Shown here: positions 56,754 to 64,000 of the stretch, in pieces
Numbering within the stretch: the first letter of the stretch is position 1
How the letters are laid out: each line of letters opens with the position of its first letter
DNA from: Lucifuga dentata
Taxonomy: Eukaryota > Chordata > Actinopteri > Ophidiiformes > Bythitidae
Reading direction: 5' to 3'
DNA: 64,000 nt
Assembly: GCA_014773175.1 (NCBI GenBank)
Contig: VXCM01000309.1
Span: forward strand, 1-64,000
Made by a program: the position numbers and the translations under genes
The notes under the pieces: generated by a model
What the model was told of the DNA's origin: nothing
Database searches by the model: none
What the model saw: only the letters and a program-made list of their open reading frames with translations

Positions 56754-57207
56754 CAAGAACTAACTTCAATTTCTGCAAACAACAGAAAGCTTTGTCTTCA
56801 TACATAAAAATATAAAATACTGAAATTCATAGTTTCATGTCATACATAGGCAGAAGGCACTCGGTTGCACTTACTTTGACGTAACTATTCAAAGTTAACT
56901 GTAAGAGTAATTTCCTTTTCATGTAACTGCATGTAAAAGTAAAAGATCTCCATAATGCAGACACAGTTATGTGTCATTGCTGAAATCCTTCCTGGTGCAT
57001 CATCAGAGGCTCTAAAAACTGTAAAAAAAAAAAAAAAAAAAAAAAATGCTGATGGTGAAGCAGGATCTGAACACTTAAAGGGACTGAGGAGTGCTTTTCG
57101 AACCTGTGGTCATGTGGTTGTTGCCACATCTGACACTGAGACGTTGTCATTAAGTGTCTCTGGTCTCTGTCCAACCACTACTGCCGTCATCTGTCCTCGT
57201 ATTGACT

Positions 57208-59547
57208 TCACAAAACGACACATTTCCTTTTCCTCTTATTGTTTCTTTGTTTGCAATTGGCTGCTAAAGCTCTTTTGGTGGCTTCTCTGAAAAGGTCCTC
57301 CACATTCTCCTGATGCTTGGCCGAACACTCGAGGTAGAGCTCGGCATTCATCTGCTGCCGGGTCTCCTCACCCTACGAGCAACCATACAAACGAAAATAA
57401 AACCATGTAGAGCTTTTCTCGGAGTAAAAAAATAGGGTTGAAATAAAATAATATTGTAAATTTGAGAAGTAATCATATCAGTTCTGTTCTTTTATTTTGC
57501 TTCCTCTTGCATATTGCAGTCCACACCCTTAACATGAAACAAAAGTTCTACTTCCACACATGAGTACATGTGTGTACACTTCTTCTTGTACCTGTGTGTA
57601 AGTGATGGGAGCCAGATTCATGGCCTTTAGCTTCCTTGCGCACTCTTTGTCCTTCCGAAGGTCAGTCTTACAGCCAATCAGGACAACTGGAGTGTCCCGA
57701 CAGAAATGTTTCACCTCTGGGTGCCACTGGGTACAAAAGTACATATTTAAGGACTTACACACAGTTTGTTCTTTTAAACATCAAACTTTGCTCATTATTC
57801 AGAGAGTCCCAGGACAGTTTTGAAGAGCCATTGACCCCGTGCAAGTAACACTTGCACGGGGTCAATGTGCAATTGCAGGCTGAGTCTCAGAGTTAATCAT
57901 AATGAAAAGAGCACAGCCAACACCAGCATACCAGTCTCTAATAATCATTTACCAAACTAAACATTTATCTGAGCCATTAATATGAAACTCTTGTTTCCTG
58001 CACAACACCTTGATAGTGCAACATAGCAATGATTACCTTGATCAAGACGTTCTCAAAGCTGGTGGGGTTGGTCACATCAAAGCAGACTAAAATCAGATTG
58101 GCTTCTTGGTAGGAGAGTGGCCGTAGTCGATCATAGTCATCTTGTCCTAAAAGGAATCAAGCATAAAAATGAATATGCATATCAAACTCCCAAATTTGTT
58201 TGAGTATAAATTAACAGCATAACTGCTTCGAATGCACCAGCTTCAACATATAGATATATGTTGCAGTCTTGGTGTAGCTGTATAAAACCACATCCTGGCT
58301 TCAGCTTCCTTTTCCGCTGAAGTAAGGGGCCCTGCTGCAATTACACAATATAATCTGCAAACAGTGCCGTGGGTTTTTGAGTTTTCCTGGGTATGAAATG
58401 ACTCCACTGCACATACAGCAGCTTGACAATGTGTTGTGGAATGCTTAACATATATAACAAGTCCGAGTCAGTTCTTTTCTTAACATATGAGTCTTGTTTA
58501 TTGAAGAAGCTCAGCTGAGGAGAATCGATCATACAGCATGCAATATATAAGAGATTCTGACTAAACATAGAAAGACTGGCTACCTTTACTGTGATAGAAA
58601 AAGAGGTTAGGAAAAAACAAGTGTGGCTAAGCTATGCGTGTGTGAAGAGATAAGGTGTTTGTGTGTAAAAGGGCACAGAGACAGACAAACAGCTGACTTT
58701 GTGCAGCTGCAATGTAGAAGAAGCAAAGAAGTATCAAACTGTGGGTACAAAGGGAGTGTTGTGGTTGATAAAAAAAAAAAACAAAAACAATTTTTTAAAA
58801 TAAGATGTTTCACAAAATGGAAAACCACTGAGTGTATTGTGAGCAATTCATGACATTTCCCCAACACCATGAATGTCTCACAGAAATGCAGATATTTGAC
58901 AAAATTGTGCTGATGTGGTGATGTGGTGATGTGGTGATGTGGTGAAATACACCACATCAGCACAATTTAAACTGATGGAAAGACTGTATTGTTAATGTAT
59001 TAGTCCAGCACTAGCAACTGGTCAGTGTAGAGTTAAAGAAGTGGGAATGTATTCCGCTGCAGGAAATTTTTATAGTACAGTGTAAATAAGTACAGCTACA
59101 CCCTACATGAGGCCGTTTTACTTTTGTAGTCTCATCACAGTGCAAAACCTTCTTTGAATTAATTTCCCAATGGATTTGTAGTAGATAACAATATGCAAAT
59201 AGTTTGTTGTCTCCTAAAAGACCGTGATGCTCTAACTGTAACCACCATGTTTCTCCTAATAGCAACCTTTACCACATCCTGTGACGGAAGTGCCGCGACC
59301 ACTGCCTAGGACATTGTCAGATACATGAGACACAGAGCAAACCCACAGTGGAAAAATGATTGATCTATTATGTCGGCAAAGACAGAAAACCATTTTCCCC
59401 TGCAATTCCATTAATGTCGACCTCTGACTCTCACAATGTTCACACTCCACTGAACACAGTTATAGTCATATTATATTGTGTGTGCTCACTGAGCTCATAT
59501 CAGGCTGTTCTGAAAGAACCGTGGCTTTAAACTGAATCACTGATGTT

Positions 59548-59581
<34 letters not shown>

Positions 59582-60011
59582 CTTACCAGCTGTATCATAC
59601 AGGTTGAGCTTGATCTCTTTTCCTCCAATAGAGATAGTGGTGACATATTTTTCAAACACTGATGGGGCATATTTCTGTTGTTGACACACACACACACAAA
59701 AAAGGCAAATGATTTGAGATTGCTACATAAAATCATATTGCTGTTCCAAATCTCCATAATTATGCTGTATGGTGATTTGAAATTCAGATTACTTAGATGA
59801 AATAAATGAGGAAAAAATTAATATAAGTTTTTCAAAACTGTGTAAATTACAGTACGACACCTAAAGTTTCTCTTACCTCAGGAAAATCACCTTTAGCATA
59901 AACCATCAGAAGAGATGTTTTTCCGCAGCCTCCATCTCCCACAGTCACAATTTTGAGTTCTTCTCCCTTTTTGGCGGTATTATTACCAGTTCCGGGACAC
60001 TTTTGTGTCAT
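57208..60011 (-). CDS. rhof: Rho-related GTP-binding protein RhoF (Rif)
   Basis: Five exons: 60011-59877, 59674-59587, 58146-58037, 57726-57592 and 57372-57208. The 210-residue product matches the family (human 211). G boxes are complete: GDGGCGKT (25-32), switch I YAPSVFEKY, DTAGQ (72-76), GCKTD (129-133) and ECSAK (171-175). The Rho insert region reads RKDKECARKLKAMNLAPITYTQ. The C-terminus is a polybasic stretch (KQRNNKRKRK) ending in the CAAX box CVVL, whose final Leu predicts geranylgeranylation. RhoF cycles between GTP and GDP at the plasma membrane and drives filopodia through mDia formins. RhoD is the close alternative; the chromosomal position beside tmem120b supports rhof. The start Met is the first in the exon and is followed by a short non-conserved leader, as usual. 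Confidence 0.94.
57829..57867. repeat. Perfect 18-base foldback with three-base loop
   Basis: CATTGACCCCGTGCAAGT (57829-57846), AAC, then its exact reverse complement (57850-57867). It lies in the rhof intron between 57726 and 58037 and is GC-richer than its surroundings. Confidence 0.95.
58902..58968. repeat. Perfect 19-base inverted repeat around GATGTGGTG direct repeats
   Basis: The arms at 58902-58920 and 58950-58968 are exact reverse complements. The loop contains three tandem GATGTGGTG units continuing from the left arm. It lies in the rhof intron between 58146 and 59587. Confidence 0.9.
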
Positions 60012-61387
60012 TTTGCCTCAGAATAATCCAACAGTTGCCAAGAAGAGAATAGGGCTAAAGTCACTCCTTCCAGAATTAAATTAAATACATGATAACACCT
60101 GATGAATTAGCTTTTGGGATGGCCGAGATGAAAAACAGGCTGTGTCAAGAGAGAGAGGAACAGACAAGCCTCATGTTTTACCAGGTAACATTCTGTTCAC
60201 CACTTCCTGTTCCTGTCACACTCGAGCTGTTTCCAATTGACCCCAAACACTTCTCCGTTGTCCCATCATCGCTTTGCTCACCGAAAGCATCTCTGTATTA
60301 CAGCTCAGTGGCTCATGTAGAGCAGTTGAGTCTGGCTGCTGCAGTACTTCCTCTAGTGTTTGCTGGCCTGTTTCTTTTTCTGGGCGGGTATTCAATCTAA
60401 AGTACTGCCTATATTGAGACGTGTGTGTGCGTGTGTGTGTGAGATAACACTGTTTAGGATTTTCCAACAGCTCATGACATTAAAATGAACTGTGACGTCT
60501 TAGATTTCATCTATGAAGTCATGCATGGCAAGCTGCTACAGTGACAATGAATGGGAGACTGATAATATGTGCACATTGTTCAACTAAACTGCATACTTTT
60601 GTAGTTCTGTCCTTCAAAATAATACAATAAAAAAAAAGAACTTGTTCTTCTTTACACAAAATGATGAGCCTGCTGCAGCACAATGTGATTGTGAATCCAG
60701 GTAGATCGCTCTCACTTCTATTACATTTGCGTCACCATATTTCCATTTTATATTGGCTCCTTTTCTTTGTCACACATGGATGATTGGATTATTATGTACA
60801 ACCATCATTATAGTGTAATAATATGAAGCTTAGTCTAATAATTCACTTGGATTCAGCTCATAATGAGCAAATGCATTCAATATTTTACTTTGAGAAAAAC
60901 ATTTGAGATATTTTAGCTGATTAAGTTCTTGGCTGTGCAAAATGTAAGAGTCTCCTTGATGTTAAAAAAACAAAAAAAAAAAAAAAAAAAACTTATCTAC
61001 AAGCAGTTTAACAGCCAAGCCTAGTCAGACTATTCATAAAACTTTCACATGACATTTATAGTCTAACAATTTCAGATTAGAAACAAATTGTGGCATGTTG
61101 TTCAAAGTTTCTTTTCAAATTATGGTTAAAAACATCCTAACTATGTCCCTTTTGGGCAATTATTGTGAACACTCTGGTACATTAACAGAGGAAGTTGTCA
61201 GCTCCCATGTTGTTTCTTTTCTACTGTTCAGTTGACACATCATTATCATCATCACCTCACTTTCTTCAGGAACAAACTAAAAGTGCAAATGATAAAGAAT
61301 TACACTCACAGCATTCACACGTGTCAGTGTTGTTTAGAAATGAGAGAGAATGAGTATGGAAGGGAGCCTTTGTGATATGAGGAGAAC

Positions 61388-61555
61388 GTATCAGTGCTGG
61401 AACTGAATGTATCAGTGCTGGAACTGAATGTATCAATGCAGGAACTGAATGTATCAATGCAGAAACTGAATGTATCAATGCTGGAACTGAATGTATCAAT
61501 GCAGGAACTGCATGTATCAATGCTGGAACTGAATGCATCAATGCTGGAACTGAAT
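61388..61555. repeat. 21-base minisatellite, eight units
   Basis: Eight consecutive units of GTATCAATGCTGGAACTGAAT with a few substitutions. Because 21 is a multiple of three and the unit lacks stops in several frames, both strands appear as open frames repeating a seven-residue motif. There is no codon or context evidence that either is a gene. Confidence 0.95.
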
Positions 61556-62952
61556 TTTCTTCCAGGCTGTGGACTATTCCATGACCTAGATGACTTTGCA
61601 AAGACATTATGTCACATCCTGCACGATTCAAATGTTAGGTTTAGGAATATCATTGAGCCGTACTGACAGATTAAACTATTTACTATGTGTCATCACACTT
61701 AATTAATTTACTGGTTATCTTGCTCTTATCTAGTTAAATATTATCTAGATCTGCTGTCTCTCCTACAGTTAACACAGTCAACTAACAATATGAGCTAAAC
61801 TGTGTGATCAGTGGGACCTCTCTACCTGATACGGGTTTGTCTGATCATCTGAGGTTTGGTTACACAGTGGGTGTCAGAAGAGAGCAGATTGGGAGGTAGA
61901 TTATGGAGATGTAAACTTTTTTTTTTAAGTGACAGTAAAATTTTGGTTGAGAACATTTTCTTTCTTGTATTTTAGACAGTCAAACTGTCAATGTAGGCCA
62001 GAAAGTCTAATTTAAGATCTAACGAAAAAGCTACAGCTCAGAGGAAAAGACAGAGCTTAAGGGTGGGAGAAATACTGAAAATTTGAGCAGACTGTCCCTT
62101 TAAGAGTTGACTCTGCCTTCTGTATTGTCTGTACTGTTTGTATTTGAAGTGTTTTGCCTAAGCAAATGTGAACTTTTAAGGCAGTTAAAATGTTTGTCTT
62201 GGGAGGATTTTCATCTCTAAACAAATTTGAAGCAACACTTTTCAACTTGAACTTACAGCTTATCACCCTGCAACATGATTTAAGCATGTTTAACTGTGGG
62301 CTTTCTATTATATCACAGCAGGTTAAAATTCTGTTTAAATATAGGCCTCATAAACTGTTTAATACTGAAATTGCCTTAACAGCAAACATCAGAAATTCCA
62401 TCTGGTTTTAGTTGCCACAACAATAACAATACATAAAATGAGTGTATATTATATTTATTTATACATCTGAGAAAGACAGGGGTTTCATATTACCAAGTAA
62501 AAGATTATTAAAATTATATTGTGGAATATCTACAACACTAGACATGCAAATATTTAAGAGCTAAACTGATAGAAATGTTCAGTGATTTAAATAAAAATAC
62601 AGCACCGCCAATCTGCATAGGTGAAAATACACCCCCACCCCCCAAAAAAATCACTAACACAATTCAAGGACAGCTGCTTACAATCAATTCGCCAAAACTG
62701 TCCGATATAAACAGAAGGTTGAAAATCCAATGATAAAATAGGAATATTGTTGTTTTTAACCGCCTGGTTTATGAGACTATAGAAATATGTCATGAATCCC
62801 ACAGACCATATGCCTCTATAAAAAGTGCATGGTGTAGCAGATTATGAAAAAACAAAAACGCATGTCACCGATTAAAAAAATAAAAATTGAGTGCTTATTT
62901 GACTTACAATGTGAACAATAGTCTAACACATGAATAAAACAGCCTATAAAGG

Positions 62953-63017
62953 ATATATATATATCTATATCTATATATCTATCTATAGATATATAGATAG
63001 ATATATCTATATATATT
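62953..63017. repeat. Self-complementary TATA/TATC simple repeat
   Basis: TATATATATCTATATCTATA followed by more TATC and GATA units, largely its own reverse complement, so hairpin or cruciform forms are possible. It is a common source of alignment trouble. Confidence 0.85.
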
Positions 63018-63216
63018 TTATCCCGTACGTGTGCAAAGTATCCATACGCCCTTTTTCAGTCAGTAAGAGACAACGAACAATTTTGGAAAATGTTTTATCT
63101 CCGTGCAGAAAGCTGTCCAGCAGGAGAAGCCAGTCTTCTGTGTGGAATATTCCAGTGTGTCAGCGCGTAAACGCATCATGGCTCAGCCCACCGGGGACCT
63201 AATACCCAAAGAGGCC

Positions 63217-63224
63217 TATAAATA
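63217..63224 (+). promoter_or_regulatory. Candidate TATA box at the start of a GC-richer block
   Basis: TATAAATA in GGCCTATAAATAACCTCG lies at the border between AT-rich repeats and a GC-richer region that runs to the window end. It could mark a promoter of a gene continuing beyond 64000 on the plus strand. No coding exon was recognised downstream of it. Confidence 0.35.
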
Positions 63225-64000
63225 ACCTCGCTGGAGGTTTGAAACGCAAAACTAGAGAGCTAATGTCGAGTGTAATCTTGATTCCGTGCATTAAAACCTA
63301 CTTCACTATTGTCTCATTTCCTACTATTTCCCTAAGGGCGGGGGATGTGTGAGTGAGGCTTGTGTGTTGAGTCTCATGACCTGCAAATAGAGGAATGCGC
63401 TTAGGCAGCCGCTGTTGGAGGATAACCAGAGTAACAGGCCTCCGACATGGAGACTTTCGTTGCTGTGAGCTCTTCTACGCACCATTCAGGCTCACGTTTA
63501 AAAAAAAAAAAAAAAAAAAGTGCGTCATTTGAAAGCACAAATAGGAGCTCCCTTTTACGCATTCGCACCAATTTCTCTCCGCTAATATTCCTTTATTTCT
63601 AGTCCCCCTTTCTAGTCCCCTTTACTGAACGCAAGATGGCGTAGAATCTTGTTTGTGTCCTTGTTTGCATTATCTTCTGGTTAACACTCGGTCCGTTGTG
63701 AGCTTGTCGCGGAAGGAACGCTAGAGTTGAAAGAGCACGCCTGGAAACCAAAAGCACTCCCCGTTTAAGCCTTTCACCCAGATACAACAACACGGGGGGG
63801 GGGCTGCTGCGGAGGAATCCAGTTGACCTTATATGGCACTGCGGGGGAAGGGGAGGGGGAGGGGGAGGCTGCGTCGCTCGAGCTCTCATGGCAACCGTCC
63901 AGCAGTGTCGGGTTACTGTCGTTGCCAAGGCGAGTCAGGCAGAAGGCGCCACACAAAACCTCACCTTCCTGCTTGAGCTGTCCCGTATTTTCTTATGTGT
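63225..64000. other. GC-rich promoter-like region at the window edge
   Basis: It contains a CArG-box match CCTTATATGG (63827-63836), G-rich runs (63794-63803 and 63843-63868) and several CpGs. The next gene in the human order is SETD1B, but no SETD1B coding sequence is seen here. It could instead serve as a distal rhof promoter on the minus strand. Confidence 0.4.

Larger units (their letters stand above)
54597..57207. other. Convergent 3' region of tmem120b and rhof
   Basis: It contains the long tmem120b 3' UTR, a poly-T join with N at 55371, the tmem120b signal AATAAA (56366-56371), a CTCF-like core (56506-56519), an A run at 57020-57046 and the rhof signal on the minus strand (56753-56748). 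No other gene is seen. Confidence 0.6.
60012..63216. other. Upstream region of rhof, no gene recognised
   Basis: AT-rich DNA with a GT run (60418-60441), an A run with a C interruption (about 60964-60991), a 21-base minisatellite (61388-61555) and a long TA/TATC-type simple repeat (62953-63017). No exon with known similarity is seen on either strand. Confidence 0.6.

Noticed and set aside
59011..59450. Minus-strand frames in the rhof intron with Cys/His content
   Set aside because: No metal-binding spacing, splice borders or similarity; they lie within an intron of rhof on the same strand.
61266..61666. Repeat proteins on both strands (SVPALIH-type and LELNVSM-type)
   Set aside because: Products of the 21-base minisatellite with no supporting context.
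63599..63956. Pro/Ser-rich minus-strand frames near the window end
   Set aside because: Composition is explained by GC-rich simple sequence; no domain or splice site supports a gene.

Overview
This is a eukaryotic, almost certainly teleost (ray-finned fish), nuclear genomic window. It has spliced genes with GT-AG introns, vertebrate-type proteins, dense CA/GT/CT microsatellites and several short inverted-repeat transposons. It holds six protein-coding genes in strictly alternating orientation: rnf34 (+, 2451-16471), kdm2b (-, 42862-21716), orai1 (+, 44583-45369), morn3 (-, 47509-46325), tmem120b (+, 48645-54596) and rhof (-, 60011-57208). From general knowledge this matches the human 12q24.31 block RNF34-KDM2B-ORAI1-MORN3-TMEM120B-RHOF, so it is an ancestral vertebrate syntenic block and not an accessory island. 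All exon joins were read by eye and checked for phase consistency.

Layout. 1-2450 is repeat-rich upstream DNA ending in the rnf34 first exon. 2451-18.5 kb is rnf34 with its 3' UTR. 18.5-21.7 kb is a convergent gap with a transposon copy, a CTCF-like site and a possible orphan membrane-anchor exon on the minus strand. 21.7-42.9 kb is kdm2b (21 coding exons), with an internal promoter exon at 32.3 kb for a short form lacking JmjC and a large intronic minisatellite at 33.8-34.6 kb. 42.9-44.6 kb is the head-to-head kdm2b/orai1 gap. orai1 and morn3 converge at 45.4-46.3 kb, morn3 and tmem120b are head-to-head at 47.5-48.6 kb, and tmem120b and rhof converge near 56.4-56.7 kb. 60-64 kb is upstream of rhof and ends in a GC-rich stretch with promoter-like elements but no recognised coding exon.

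The genes are functionally diverse: an E3 ubiquitin ligase, a chromatin demethylase/PRC1.1 recruiter, the store-operated calcium channel pore, a MORN-repeat protein, a six-pass membrane protein and a filopodial Rho GTPase. No operon-like or newly acquired system is visible. The most interesting points are: a 14-residue tandem array of sumoylation-type motifs in Kdm2b; a candidate orphan terminal exon resembling LEM-protein tails; an Orai1 that starts at the equivalent of human Met64 and lacks two outer-vestibule acidic residues; an rnf34 acceptor fed by a pure GT microsatellite; a set of near-perfect short foldbacks; and systematic single-N assembly joins with 62-67 bp exact duplications, one of which breaks the rnf34 frame.
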